Positions 38,696 to 47,431 of a stretch of DNA of 64,000 nt are shown here, piece by piece (the stretch's first letter is position 1; each line of letters starts with the position of its first letter). The notes below the pieces were generated by a model, which had not been told where the DNA came from, did no database searches, and was given only the letters and a program-made list of their open reading frames with translations. A program made the translations under genes and the position numbers. This stretch comes from Oceanospirillaceae bacterium (GTDB taxonomy: Bacteria; Pseudomonadota; Gammaproteobacteria; Pseudomonadales; Litoribrevibacteraceae): contig JADFAD010000006.1 of assembly GCA_015665455.1 (NCBI GenBank), forward strand, positions 62,001 through 126,000, in the 5' to 3' direction.

Positions 38696-39051
38696 CAACA
38701 AGACCTCAAACTCTGTGAATCCCGTCGATACATACAAAAATAAAAGTTGCAAAATTGTACATGAATTAAAGAATATTTTCAGTCCGAAAATACGTTCTTT
38801 GAATCAATTTTAATTATTAACTCTCATATTAAAACTGAATAGCATAAATGAAATTACAAAATGTAAATTCAGCGTTTATATCGTTCAAAAAACAATTTCA
38901 CACAATGAAATAACAACCTACAATCAACAAAGTTCAGATCTCGCCTGTCATCATTTGTTCATGCATCAGTCACATTTCTGTTATCTCCCCCCTCTACATT
39001 TACCTCGAGAAAAGAGAACTAAAAACAAAAAAAGAGCTCCTGGAGAATGAT
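38696..39051. other. AT-rich intergenic region
   Basis: No gene is seen. The region is very AT-rich and presumably carries the prfB promoter and the upstream signals of the 39052 gene. TTACA-AAA-TGTAA (38852-38864) is a perfect 5-bp inverted repeat with an AAA centre. Confidence 0.5.
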
Positions 39052-39315
39052 ATGACGTATCAAGTAGTCTCTCGACCTAATAATACTTTTTGGCTAATGA
39101 CAAGCAATGGAAATTGGATCTCTTCTCATCACAGCAGTGATGAAGCCATTGCAGCGTGCCGAATTTGGTTCAAATGCTCTCCAATAATCAAGCAAATCAG
39201 CGATCACAGTTCAGTAAATAACAACTTACCGCTGCTGCTTAAAAAAGTGATTCAGCAATTTAAGTATCTAGCAAAGACCTTAGATGTATTAGTTAAAAAC
39301 TACAGAAATGCATAA
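39052..39315 (+). CDS. Small protein of unknown function
   Basis: I do not recognise this 87-residue soluble protein. It starts MTYQVVSRPNNTFWLMTSNGNWISSHHSS, which has the look of a small beta domain, and then has two helical segments (SDEAIAACRIWFKC and LLLKKVIQQFKYLAKTLDVLVKNY). GGAG lies eight bases before the ATG, which supports real translation. It precedes the PilZ gene by about 160 bases and could share regulation with it, but that is a guess. Confidence 0.6.
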   Translation: MTYQVVSRPNNTFWLMTSNGNWISSHHSSDEAIAACRIWFKCSPIIKQISDHSSVNNNLPLLLKKVIQQFKYLAKTLDVLVKNYRNA

Positions 39316-39438
39316 TTAAGAAAAAGGAAATTAAGAATCATCGGATTAAAATAATCCACTAAAGGGACACAAACTTCTCAGTACGTGATTCTTGTCACAC
39401 CCAGCCAAAGAATAAGCTGCATGCCCCCTCTTTATACC

Positions 39439-39456
39439 TGTAAGATATTTCTTACA
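39439..39456. promoter_or_regulatory. Palindromic operator-like site before the PilZ gene
   Basis: TGTAAGA-TATT-TCTTACA is a perfect 7-bp inverted repeat with a 4-base centre, 20 bases before the PilZ-protein start. It could be a repressor operator or a small leader hairpin close to the ribosome site. Confidence 0.45.
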
Positions 39457-39476
39457 ATAAGAAAGGAAGAATGGTT

Positions 39477-39830
39477 ATGCTCTCAGATATGAAAAATCAA
39501 AGAATATCCCCTCGCTTAAAACCAAGACAACCAACCACCTGCAGAGATCAAACCAGCCGACCAATCGGCAGAGTAATGAACCTAAGTGAATCCGGATTTA
39601 TGTTGATGAGCAAAGAGCCTGCTCAAGTCAATGATTCGCGCATTATGAAACTGGACTTGCCACTGACCCCAAACCACCAAATAACAATTTCCGGTGAAAT
39701 CATTTGGTGTCAGCAATCAAGCTTTTCAGAAGAATACGGCATAGGCATCCAGATAATAAACATTGATGACCTGGCAAGAGTCGCCTTAAACCGGTACTTA
39801 AAAGAAATTACCAATGCATCAGCGGCTTAA
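39477..39830 (+). CDS. Single-domain PilZ protein (predicted c-di-GMP receptor)
   Basis: A cytosolic protein of 117 aa that is one PilZ domain. The c-di-GMP motif is present as R-I-S-P-R near the N-terminus and N-L-S-E-S-G (the [D/N]xSxxG box) about 30 residues later. Start choice: ATG 39477 has AAGGA nine bases upstream, while ATG 39471 is only three bases from it. The partner process is unknown. It is convergent with the STAS gene, overlapping it by four bases. Confidence 0.85.
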   Translation: MLSDMKNQRISPRLKPRQPTTCRDQTSRPIGRVMNLSESGFMLMSKEPAQVNDSRIMKLDLPLTPNHQITISGEIIWCQQSSFSEEYGIGIQIINIDDLARVALNRYLKEITNASAA

Positions 39831-40177
39831 CCGCTGATTGCTTCATCCACGGTATTAAAAGATTGAAATAATTTATCCATACGAGTAATCCGGAAAAGTT
39901 CCTGTACCGCACCCTGGGCTCCAGCTACACGCAAATAACCTTCATTTCCTGCAAGTTTCTTACAAGCAACAATGGCACCTAAACCACTGCTGTCCATAAA
40001 ATCTAAACCAGTAAGGTCTACGATGATCCGATCTCGCCCCTTTCCAATCAAATCTGCCACATAATTCCTTAAATTGGTGGCATTTACAGCGTCTAGTCGT
40101 TTTTCACCAATTTTAATTACTGCTACTTGTCCGTCAGCCAGTTGATGAGACACGCTCATTCCATAATCCTCAGTCAA
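39827..40177 (-). CDS. STAS-domain anti-sigma factor antagonist
   Basis: A 116-residue STAS protein of the SpoIIAA/RsbV type. The phosphorylation motif is LDFMDSSGLGAIVACKK, where one of the two serines is the likely phosphosite. Such proteins capture serine-kinase anti-sigma factors in their unphosphorylated state; no kinase or phosphatase partner is next to it here. The stop codon overlaps the end of the PilZ gene on the other strand. Confidence 0.9.
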   Translation of the reverse strand: MTEDYGMSVSHQLADGQVAVIKIGEKRLDAVNATNLRNYVADLIGKGRDRIIVDLTGLDFMDSSGLGAIVACKKLAGNEGYLRVAGAQGAVQELFRITRMDKLFQSFNTVDEAISG

Positions 40178-40309
40178 AAAAGTTACATTACACTAACAAT
40201 ACAATGTATTTCTGAACTTCACTATAGCGTATATTATCTGAAGTCAGAAAATTGTGAGATGCTTACCTATACTATAGTCAACTAAACAAAAGATCGAGCA
40301 AACGGACGC

Positions 40310-41425
40310 GTGACATACTTTAATAGCCCGAATACAACTTCTCTCAAGACGGTACCCGAGCGAAAATACAAAGAATTAAAGAATCAATTCACAGACTTGA
40401 TCGAAAACGCACGTCTGAATGAACAGCTATTTAAACGATTCTCTCAATTCGAAGCACTGTTAATGGAAAGCAACGACCTTAACAGTCTATTAAATGCAAT
40501 GACCAAAGAGTTTACCCGTTACTTTGAAGTACCGTTTCTTAAACTTGTTCTTGAAGAAGATATCTTTACACACTGGCACCTTGCTCCCGTCAACCTCAAT
40601 AACTATGACAATGTCATGGCGTTCCCTTTAAAAGAACATGCGCATCTTTTAATCAATAAGAGTGGTTCTCTTTATATGGGAAGCGTTCCTAAGCGTTTAA
40701 ACAGCGAGCTGCATGTACCAATTAACACAGCCTCATTTGCTCAGTTACCTTTAATTAGAAACAACACATTAATCGGGATGCTAAATTTAGGAAGCCCTGA
40801 TCCTGCTCGATTCAGGCCAGATATGGCAACGGACTTTCTAGAACGACTAACCATGATTGCGTCGTTATGTTTTGAAAATGCCTGCAACATGGAGCAAGTT
40901 CGGCAGTTAAGCTTAATCGACGGCTTAACAGGTGTCTGTAATCGACGCGCATTTGATGACATCATTATCCAAGAAACATCAAGTACCATGCGCCACCAAC
41001 GCCAACTGTCTTGCCTATTTATAGACATTGACCACTTCAAGAAAATTAATGATCAATACGGCCATCAAGTCGGTGATGAAGCTCTTAAGCAACTATCTGC
41101 ACAAATAAAACCTCTATTAAGACGCTCTGATCACATTGCTCGATACGGAGGAGAAGAGTTTTCCATTATCCTACCAGAGACAGATTTATATCACGCTAAT
41201 CTGATTGCTGAACGAATTCGTCAAACCATCGCCGATACCAACTTCGAAATGCTTGGGCAACAGCTTAAAATGACATTATCAATCGGCGTCTCTTGTCTTG
41301 ATGGAGCTTCTGATGGAGGTGCTACTATCGATAAAATAGCTGAGCTATTGATTAAGGATGCAGATGAGCAAGTTTACATAGCTAAAAAAGGGGGGCGAAA
41401 TAGAGTGTGCTGCCGTTTAATATAA
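40310..41425 (+). CDS. Diguanylate cyclase (DUF484/GAF-like sensor plus GGDEF)
   Basis: Makes c-di-GMP from two GTP. It is 371 aa with a GTG start. Residues 1-195 form a coiled coil and a GAF-like domain of DUF484 type (PLIRNNTLIGMLNLGSPDPARF). The GGDEF domain covers about 200-370, with active site GGEEF at 280-284 and an intact inhibitory I-site R271-R-S-D274 five residues before it. So it is predicted active and product-inhibited. It is divergent from the STAS gene. It may feed the PilZ protein nearby and BcsA, but this is inference. Confidence 0.92.
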   Translation: MTYFNSPNTTSLKTVPERKYKELKNQFTDLIENARLNEQLFKRFSQFEALLMESNDLNSLLNAMTKEFTRYFEVPFLKLVLEEDIFTHWHLAPVNLNNYDNVMAFPLKEHAHLLINKSGSLYMGSVPKRLNSELHVPINTASFAQLPLIRNNTLIGMLNLGSPDPARFRPDMATDFLERLTMIASLCFENACNMEQVRQLSLIDGLTGVCNRRAFDDIIIQETSSTMRHQRQLSCLFIDIDHFKKINDQYGHQVGDEALKQLSAQIKPLLRRSDHIARYGGEEFSIILPETDLYHANLIAERIRQTIADTNFEMLGQQLKMTLSIGVSCLDGASDGGATIDKIAELLIKDADEQVYIAKKGGRNRVCCRLI

Positions 41426-41446
41426 CGAGCGTAAATCAACAAAACG

Positions 41447-41809
41447 CTACAGCTTAGCAGCAATAAATTCAGACAACCCTTCCCATAAACCTAAATAAGG
41501 CAATAAAGACACGTCGATATTCTCGTTTTCCACTTCGAAATCACTAATGATTTTAGGAATATCATCTCGCACATGGCGTCCTTCTGCCAAAAAGTGAGGA
41601 TAAACAACAATTTCAGTAACCCCCTCATCAGATAATTGATCCAAAACACTAACGAGTCTAGGCTCTGTTAACTCTAAAAAACACGGCACAACTCGATCAT
41701 ACTTAGATGAAACTAAAAGCTTTAACCTTTCCGAAAGTAAAACAACTTCAGCATTTGATTTAGCAACACGACTTCCGTGAGCCAATACAACCAGAACTCT
41801 CATACCCAA
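41447..41809 (-). CDS. Short CbiX/SirB-type sirohydrochlorin chelatase
   Basis: A single-domain chelatase of 120 aa, the short CbiX form that works as a dimer. Metal-binding and active-site histidines are in LAHGSR near residue 11 and YPHFLAEGRHVRDDI near residue 72. It inserts cobalt, iron or nickel into sirohydrochlorin; which metal cannot be told. Siroheme for sulfite or nitrite reductase is the likely use. The start could be Met1 or Met3. Confidence 0.87.
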   Translation of the reverse strand: MGMRVLVVLAHGSRVAKSNAEVVLLSERLKLLVSSKYDRVVPCFLELTEPRLVSVLDQLSDEGVTEIVVYPHFLAEGRHVRDDIPKIISDFEVENENIDVSLLPYLGLWEGLSEFIAAKL

Positions 41810-42079
41810 CCTTAACTAACAACATCGCAATCTGAGTCTATTCTACCCCAAAAAAAGATTTCACTTTCCATATTTTGATGGGAAATATGACATCCTTTAC
41901 TTAACGCCTATTCGCCTTATCAATACGCTTCTAATTAGAAATAAGAAAAAGACCATTCGCATAATGTATTCACTTTGGCCAGACTGATATAAACTTGAAA
42001 CAACAATCGACTCTGAACAAGTTTTGACTGATAGCTACGGAAGCGCGCATCCTTAGCTAACAATAGTTAAGGAACAACA

Positions 42080-43858
42080 ATGAAAAGAACAAAGTTGATA
42101 GCAAGCTTAGCAGCAGTACTTTCTGCATCTTACTCCCTAGAAGCCTCCACTTACTCAGAGGAATTCCTTCAATGGAAAGAACAGACAATGACCAGCTATC
42201 AACAATATAAGGATGAGCGAGACGAAGCGTTTACCAACTTTCTAAAGAAACAATGGAAAGAAGTAGACACCAAAGAAGGCGAAATAAGAGACGCCACACC
42301 AAAACCTGCTGACATACCAATCGCTCAACCTAAACCGACGGTCATAAAAGACCCGCTACCCCTTGTTCAATTACCAACACAGGTAAAACCACCAAAAGAA
42401 AAGCCTGTTTCTGAGAGATCTCGGGCTGAACTGCCTCGGGCTGAACTGCCTCGGGCTGAACTGCCTCGGGCTGAACTGCCTCAGGCTGAAATGCCAACTA
42501 CTGAAGTACCTCAAATAAAAGAACCACCAGTAATACATCCTGAAGTCGAAAAGCCTTTAGCCGATCTTCCTACTATTGATTTCCCTGTAGCAGAGGCACC
42601 TTCCTCTACAGAGCCCATTATCGTTAAAGAACCTACTAGCGATAAAGTCCCCTCAAAAGCACTGCCTGAACCTTTCGCGCCTCCTATAGTTGAGGTACCT
42701 AAAGTTCATACGCCCCCAGTTGCAGTAAAAAAACCTAAAGAAAAGCAAAAGCCTAAATATACAGGTAAGAAATATACGTTTGATTTCTTTGGAAGAAAGA
42801 CAACTGTTTATGCTGATAAAAACTTAGCAAAAGGACTCGGATACACTTATAACAGCAAGACCATTGCTAAAGGTTGGTCTGACTTAAGTTTAGCGGAATA
42901 CGATTCCGTACTAGAGCAACTCTCAACAATCTCCAAAGAACATAACTTAGGGGATTGGGGGCGAGTTCAGCTTGCATTCGCATTCACCAAAAAACTTTAC
43001 CCTTCAAACTTAAACAATCAAAGCTTTGCCAGCTGGTTTCTTCTCGTCAAACAGGACTACCAAGCACGCTTAGCCTATAACGACAAAGGCATTTACCTGC
43101 TTATACCTGCAGAACAATCGCTATACGAAGTTACATTTTTTACTTTTGGGGGAAAACGATTCTATGCCGTATCTCCTGACGGTAAATCGAGAGACCTAGG
43201 GCGAGTGTTTACTTATGACGGTGAATACCCAAGAGCTATAGAACCTGTCAGTATGAAAGATCACCTAGCTTTCAGTGACGAAACTAACTACAAACAACGA
43301 AATTTCAAATTTACGTTCCAAAAACAAAAGCACCAAATAACCCTAAACGTAAACCCAAGTAGGGTTAACTATTTATCCAGTTACCCACAAATGGACATTA
43401 ATGAATACTTTGTCTCTCCTGTAGACTTAGTAACAGCAAACGATGCTTTAGACCACTTCCGACCTCTTTTAGAAGGAAAGTCAGAACTTGAAGCCGTCAA
43501 CCTACTGCTCAGGTTTGTACAAACAAGCTTTGAATACCAAACGGATGACCAACAGTTCGGGTTTGAAAACTACCTATTTGCAGAAGAAACCCTTACGATG
43601 CCTGCTTCAGATTGTGAAGATAGATCTGTTCTTTTTGCATGGTTAGTTAAAGAACTATTAGGTCTCGATGTCATTGGTCTAGATTACCCTGGTCACATCG
43701 CTGCAGCAGTATTGTTTAGTAAACCAGTCCCGGGCGATAAAGTGGCATGGAATGGTAAAAAATACACCGTAACAGACCCAACGTACATCAATGCCAATTC
43801 AGGCATGACTATGCCAGAGGTTTCAGCTCACAAACCTAAAGTAGTAGCGATTCAATAA
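42080..43858 (+). CDS. Exported transglutaminase-like protein with proline-rich repeat linker
   Basis: A 592-residue protein I recognise only by domain. The signal peptide is MKRTKLIASLAAVLSASYSLEAS. A charged helix follows, then a Pro/Glu/Lys-rich linker at about 70-230 that contains four exact copies of RAELP. The folded part runs from about 230, and the C-terminal transglutaminase-like fold has a plausible triad Cys512 (SDCEDRS), His539 (YPGHIAAAV) and Asp566 (TDPTYINA). It could be a periplasmic cysteine peptidase or crosslinker whose linker spans peptidoglycan. AAGGA lies 8 bases upstream of ATG. The next gene is hopJ. Confidence 0.78.
   Translation: MKRTKLIASLAAVLSASYSLEASTYSEEFLQWKEQTMTSYQQYKDERDEAFTNFLKKQWKEVDTKEGEIRDATPKPADIPIAQPKPTVIKDPLPLVQLPTQVKPPKEKPVSERSRAELPRAELPRAELPRAELPQAEMPTTEVPQIKEPPVIHPEVEKPLADLPTIDFPVAEAPSSTEPIIVKEPTSDKVPSKALPEPFAPPIVEVPKVHTPPVAVKKPKEKQKPKYTGKKYTFDFFGRKTTVYADKNLAKGLGYTYNSKTIAKGWSDLSLAEYDSVLEQLSTISKEHNLGDWGRVQLAFAFTKKLYPSNLNNQSFASWFLLVKQDYQARLAYNDKGIYLLIPAEQSLYEVTFFTFGGKRFYAVSPDGKSRDLGRVFTYDGEYPRAIEPVSMKDHLAFSDETNYKQRNFKFTFQKQKHQITLNVNPSRVNYLSSYPQMDINEYFVSPVDLVTANDALDHFRPLLEGKSELEAVNLLLRFVQTSFEYQTDDQQFGFENYLFAEETLTMPASDCEDRSVLFAWLVKELLGLDVIGLDYPGHIAAAVLFSKPVPGDKVAWNGKKYTVTDPTYINANSGMTMPEVSAHKPKVVAIQ
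42421..42495 (+). repeat. Tandem 15-bp coding repeat (4 exact copies plus 1 diverged)
   Basis: The unit TCGGGCTGAACTGCC is repeated exactly at 42421, 42436, 42451 and 42466; a fifth copy at 42481 has two changes. It encodes RAELP in frame. Because the unit is a multiple of three, slippage changes linker length without breaking the frame. Confidence 0.97.
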
Positions 43859-43905
43859 TCACACGATGTGATTTAATTAAATATATTAAACAGTAAGAAG
43901 AAATC

Positions 43906-44244
43906 ATGACTAAAGAAGTATTTATCCAAAGCCTAAATAGCCAATCTCATTCTTTTCAGCAAACAATGGATTACATTGATACTAATTACGACTTTACTTC
44001 AGTAGCCTTTACTGTCGGCGAACAGGTTAATGAGACAGGAAGTAATCAAGGATCATGTAAAATTTTCTGCTTAGGCAAAGCTCTTGAATTGAAAGAAGAA
44101 GAAGTTCTGCAATGTTTTGGGGACTTTTATCGTATAGATGTTCTTCAGCATCCTGAAGGCAACGATCATCAAAACATCCGAAACTTCATTAAACACGGCT
44201 GGTCCGGAGTCGAAATTAATACGAACGCCCTTACCATAAAATAA
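43906..44244 (+). CDS. HopJ-family protein
   Basis: A 112-residue protein of the HopJ type III effector family (named for a Pseudomonas syringae protein): FDYxxxxFxxG-like YDFTSVAFTVGEQVNETGSNQGSCKIF, LGKALELKEEEVLQCFGDFYR and a C-terminal GxxxxNxLTI. Members occur in many free-living marine bacteria with no type III secretion, and none is seen here, so the effector name is misleading and the function is unknown. It is 47 bases after the transglutaminase-like gene and 22 bases before minC. Confidence 0.88.
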   Translation: MTKEVFIQSLNSQSHSFQQTMDYIDTNYDFTSVAFTVGEQVNETGSNQGSCKIFCLGKALELKEEEVLQCFGDFYRIDVLQHPEGNDHQNIRNFIKHGWSGVEINTNALTIK

Positions 44245-44266
44245 TTAGAAATCCGGAACGAACACC

Positions 44267-45106
44267 ATGACAAGTAATGCCTTTGCATTAAAAAGCCAGA
44301 TGATTCCTCTGACCGTTATTGAGTTTTCATCTGATGACGAAATAGCGTTTGATGAGCAAATCGCGCAAAAAGTAGCAACTAGTCCTGCATTGTTTGATCG
44401 AATGCCCGCAATCTTGGGTCTTGATGAGCTAGAACCGATTACAGAATCTCAAATTCAAAAACTGCTATTCATTATCCGAAAAAATAATATTTTGCCCATT
44501 GCCCTACGTGGCACTGAAGATCTGAAAGAACTGGCTCAAAAACTAGATTTAGCTTGGATTCCCCTGGGCCGTAAAAAGCTTCAAAAACAAGCACAACAAA
44601 CCAAAGAAACGCTTGAAGCCACAGAAGCAGAAGAGAGTCATATTCCGACGGAAGAAGCCAAAGCACCTTCTGAGCAGCTTGAACTGACGGAAGATGCAAC
44701 TCAAAATAATTCAGAACCCCAAGCCTGCAAAGAACAAATCGCTGCCCGTTCATCGGAAGAACTCATACAAAAAGCCCATATTCCAGCCAAAGTAATAAAC
44801 ACGCCTGTACGTTCCGGCCAGCAAATATATGCCAAAGATACGGACTTGATTATTCTCTCACAAGTTGGCCAAGGCGCTGAGGTTATTGCAGATGGAAACA
44901 TTCATATCTACGGAACCCTTAGAGGCAGGGCCATTGCTGGCGCGAGCGGAAATAAAGAAGCACGAATATTCTGTCAATCCTTGCAAGCCGAACTCGTTTC
45001 CATCGCCGGTATTTATAAAGTAAGTGATGATCTTTCTGAAGATCAAATAGGCCATAGCTGTCAAGTAGGGCTGAAAGAAAACAACTTGCATATAGACACA
45101 CTTTGA
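44267..45106 (+). CDS. minC: Septum site-determining protein MinC
   Basis: An FtsZ-polymerisation inhibitor, 279 aa. The N-terminal FtsZ-binding domain spans 1-105. A long, acidic, Gln/Glu-rich linker follows at about 110-165 ([18 protein letters not shown]). The C-terminal beta-helix ([42 protein letters not shown]) binds MinD and dimerises. The linker is longer than in E. coli MinC (231 aa total). First gene of minCDE. Confidence 0.95.
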   Translation: MTSNAFALKSQMIPLTVIEFSSDDEIAFDEQIAQKVATSPALFDRMPAILGLDELEPITESQIQKLLFIIRKNNILPIALRGTEDLKELAQKLDLAWIPLGRKKLQKQAQQTKETLEATEAEESHIPTEEAKAPSEQLELTEDATQNNSEPQACKEQIAARSSEELIQKAHIPAKVINTPVRSGQQIYAKDTDLIILSQVGQGAEVIADGNIHIYGTLRGRAIAGASGNKEARIFCQSLQAELVSIAGIYKVSDDLSEDQIGHSCQVGLKENNLHIDTL

Positions 45107-45170
45107 CCAATAATCGCAAAAAAATATAAAACTTGCCCGTAGGGAAAGACTCAGTAAATACAGGACTGAC

Positions 45171-45977
45171 ATGGCTAAAATAATTGTTGTCACCTCCGGT
45201 AAAGGTGGCGTTGGTAAAACAACTTCCAGTGCCGCAATTAGTACCGGACTTGCTCTTAGCGGTCACAAAACCGTTGTTATCGATTTCGATGTAGGTCTTC
45301 GAAATCTAGACCTTATCTTGAACTGTGAGCGTCGAGTTGTATTCGATTTTGTTCAGGTCTTAAATAAAGAAGCTTCTTTAAAGCAAGCTCTGATCAAAGA
45401 TAAGCGCTGTGACAACCTGTATATTCTTGCGGCATCACAAACCCGAGACAAAGACGCACTCACTAAAGAAGGCGTTGGTGAGGTTCTAGACGAACTGTCT
45501 AAAGAATTCGATTACATCATCTGCGATTCTCCTGCTGGTATTGAGCACGGTGCTTTAATGGCATTGTATTTTGCCGATGAAGCTATCATTGTTACAAACC
45601 CTGAAGTGTCTTCAGTTCGCGATTCTGACCGTATTATCGGTATTTTACAAAGTCGCTCTCGCAAAGCAGAAGCAGGTGAAACAGTAAAAGAACACTTACT
45701 CGTCACTCGTTATAACCCTCAACGCGTTGAACGTGGTGAAATGCTTTCAGTCGAAGACGTCGAAGAGATCCTTGCGGTGCCTCTTCTTGGTGTCATCCCT
45801 GAGTCTGAATCTGTGATCCGTAACTCGAATCAAGGCACCCCTGTTATTCTTGACGAGAAAAGTGACGCGGGACTTGCTTATAAAGATATGGTTTCTCGCC
45901 TGCTTGGTGAGCAAGTGGACTACCGATTCCTTGAAGCTGAGAAAAAAGGCTTCTTAAAAAGAATGTTTGGTGGCTAA
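45171..45977 (+). CDS. minD: Septum site-determining ATPase MinD
   Basis: A membrane-cycling ATPase that recruits MinC and is released by MinE, 268 aa. The deviant Walker A is GKGGVGKTT at residues 10-18, with signature Lys11. The C-terminal amphipathic membrane-targeting helix is EKKGFLKRMFGG. It lies 64 bases after minC and 3 bases before minE. Confidence 0.98.
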   Translation: MAKIIVVTSGKGGVGKTTSSAAISTGLALSGHKTVVIDFDVGLRNLDLILNCERRVVFDFVQVLNKEASLKQALIKDKRCDNLYILAASQTRDKDALTKEGVGEVLDELSKEFDYIICDSPAGIEHGALMALYFADEAIIVTNPEVSSVRDSDRIIGILQSRSRKAEAGETVKEHLLVTRYNPQRVERGEMLSVEDVEEILAVPLLGVIPESESVIRNSNQGTPVILDEKSDAGLAYKDMVSRLLGEQVDYRFLEAEKKGFLKRMFGG

Positions 45978-45980
45978 GAG

Positions 45981-46232
45981 ATGAGTATTTTTAGCTATTT
46001 CAAAAAAGAACCTAAAGCGTCTGCATCCATTGCAAAGGAACGACTACAGATAATAGTTGCTCATGAACGAACAACTAGAACCCAGCCTGATTACTTGCCA
46101 AGCATGCAACGAGAAATATTGGAAGTAATTCGAAAGTACGTGCCTATTGCAGAAGATGATGTTCAGGTACAACTAGAAAATTCAGAAGAATGTTCTGTTT
46201 TAGAGCTTAATATCACCTTACCAGAGAATTAA
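45981..46232 (+). CDS. minE: Cell division topological specificity factor MinE
   Basis: An 83-residue protein that stimulates MinD ATPase and gives the Min oscillation. The N-terminal membrane/MinD-binding part is [30 protein letters not shown]. The C-terminal domain ([15 protein letters not shown]) gives dimerisation. It is followed by an intrinsic terminator 11 bases downstream. Confidence 0.97.
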   Translation: MSIFSYFKKEPKASASIAKERLQIIVAHERTTRTQPDYLPSMQREILEVIRKYVPIAEDDVQVQLENSEECSVLELNITLPEN

Positions 46233-46243
46233 ATCTGGTAAGT

Positions 46244-46273
46244 AAAAAACGCGGCTTCTGCCGCGTTTTTTTT
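46244..46273. terminator. Intrinsic terminator of minCDE
   Basis: AAAAAACGCGGC / GCCGCGTTTTTT arms around a four-base loop. A- and T-runs on both sides let it also serve the convergent DUF2804 gene. Confidence 0.93.
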
Positions 46274-46288
46274 ACCCACAACAAACCT

Positions 46289-47296
46289 TTACCATTTCGC
46301 GTAATGGTCTTCAGCAAAACCTGCAACCCGCTCAAGCTTAACTGTTTCACCCTGATCAGTGATTATTGAACCATTGTAATAACCAAACATTTGCTTAAAG
46401 TTAGACGCAAGAATACCCACATTTACTTTCTCTGTACGCTTACCTTCAGGCATGAATGTTAAATTCACTCGACCACAATCAGACTCAATCATCCAAGGGG
46501 TTTCTGGTGAGAGCCTCAGAAAACTAAATCGTACCGGCCCAAGCTTATGTAACGCCCCATCTAACCAAAAACCATTCTCAGTTACGCCTGTTTCATTAAC
46601 GCCTGACGCCAAATTTAAACCAACAATTCTATCTTGATTGTCTTTTCCAGAAAAACACGCCCAATTCCAAGCCGTTTCCCTTCGCATAAACCCGCAACTC
46701 CAATCCACACTCCCAAGAAGATTCATCGCAGATAGGTCAAATCTTTCATCTTTGATCTTAAATTCACCGGAAACAGTCAAACCAGCAGACTTCTGCGTAT
46801 ACACCCAACCATTGTAACCAGCTTGAGAACAAACCCTCAAAGGTTGGTAGTCAGAGCTCTGCGTCAATTGAATGTTGGCGTTAACACTTTTCGAGTTGAG
46901 GCATACATGTGTCGTTTTATCTTTCTGAAAAATTTCAGACTTAGTTCCTAAATAAAAAAACTTGGACCTACCCTCATCAGGAGATGTATCCATATTAGTA
47001 CCTAATCCAAAAGGCACTATGGCGCTTTCTTCTACCATAAGTCCACGATCTTTATGCCACACATAAAAAAAGCAATTGCTTACCAACTTTAAATCAACAA
47101 TGGCAATCCCCGCCATGAACTCTTCACCCAATAAACCAATAAAGTGAAATTGATTAAACTTTAATTTTTTCCTCCAAGGCGCAACAAGTGCATCCATCGT
47201 GTTACTTAAAGGATAATCTGAGAAATTTATGTCCGTTATTGGTTCCTTGATCCACCCATATTGAGGAACACCCTTGCTATCAACTAAATTGGCCAT
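46289..47296 (-). CDS. DUF2804 family protein
   Basis: A 335-residue protein of unknown function. Family phrases are YGWIKEPITDINFSDYPL, NWACFSGKDNQDRIVGLNL and the C-terminal VAGFAEDHYAKW. It is rich in Trp and beta strands, with no signal peptide and no membrane span, so it is likely cytosolic. The family resembles lipocalin-like hydroxyneurosporene synthase folds, but no activity is known. It is divergent from the DUF3187 gene. Confidence 0.82.
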   Translation of the reverse strand: MANLVDSKGVPQYGWIKEPITDINFSDYPLSNTMDALVAPWRKKLKFNQFHFIGLLGEEFMAGIAIVDLKLVSNCFFYVWHKDRGLMVEESAIVPFGLGTNMDTSPDEGRSKFFYLGTKSEIFQKDKTTHVCLNSKSVNANIQLTQSSDYQPLRVCSQAGYNGWVYTQKSAGLTVSGEFKIKDERFDLSAMNLLGSVDWSCGFMRRETAWNWACFSGKDNQDRIVGLNLASGVNETGVTENGFWLDGALHKLGPVRFSFLRLSPETPWMIESDCGRVNLTFMPEGKRTEKVNVGILASNFKQMFGYYNGSIITDQGETVKLERVAGFAEDHYAKW

Positions 47297-47431
47297 CGTA
47301 ATCCATTATAATTATTAAAATAAATACACTACATTAATGAAACAAGAGACTGATTGCCATATCCAAACTATCTCACTAGGATAGTTATTGGTAGCCATTA
47401 AGCACTTATAAATACACATAAAGGGAATAGC

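Noticed and set aside
42421..42495. Possible CRISPR-like or mobile repeat
   Set aside because: The repeats are adjacent with no spacers, are 15 bp long and stay in frame inside a coding region.
43906..44244. Sign of a type III secretion system (HopJ name)
   Set aside because: No secretion or chaperone gene is present, and the family is common in non-pathogens.
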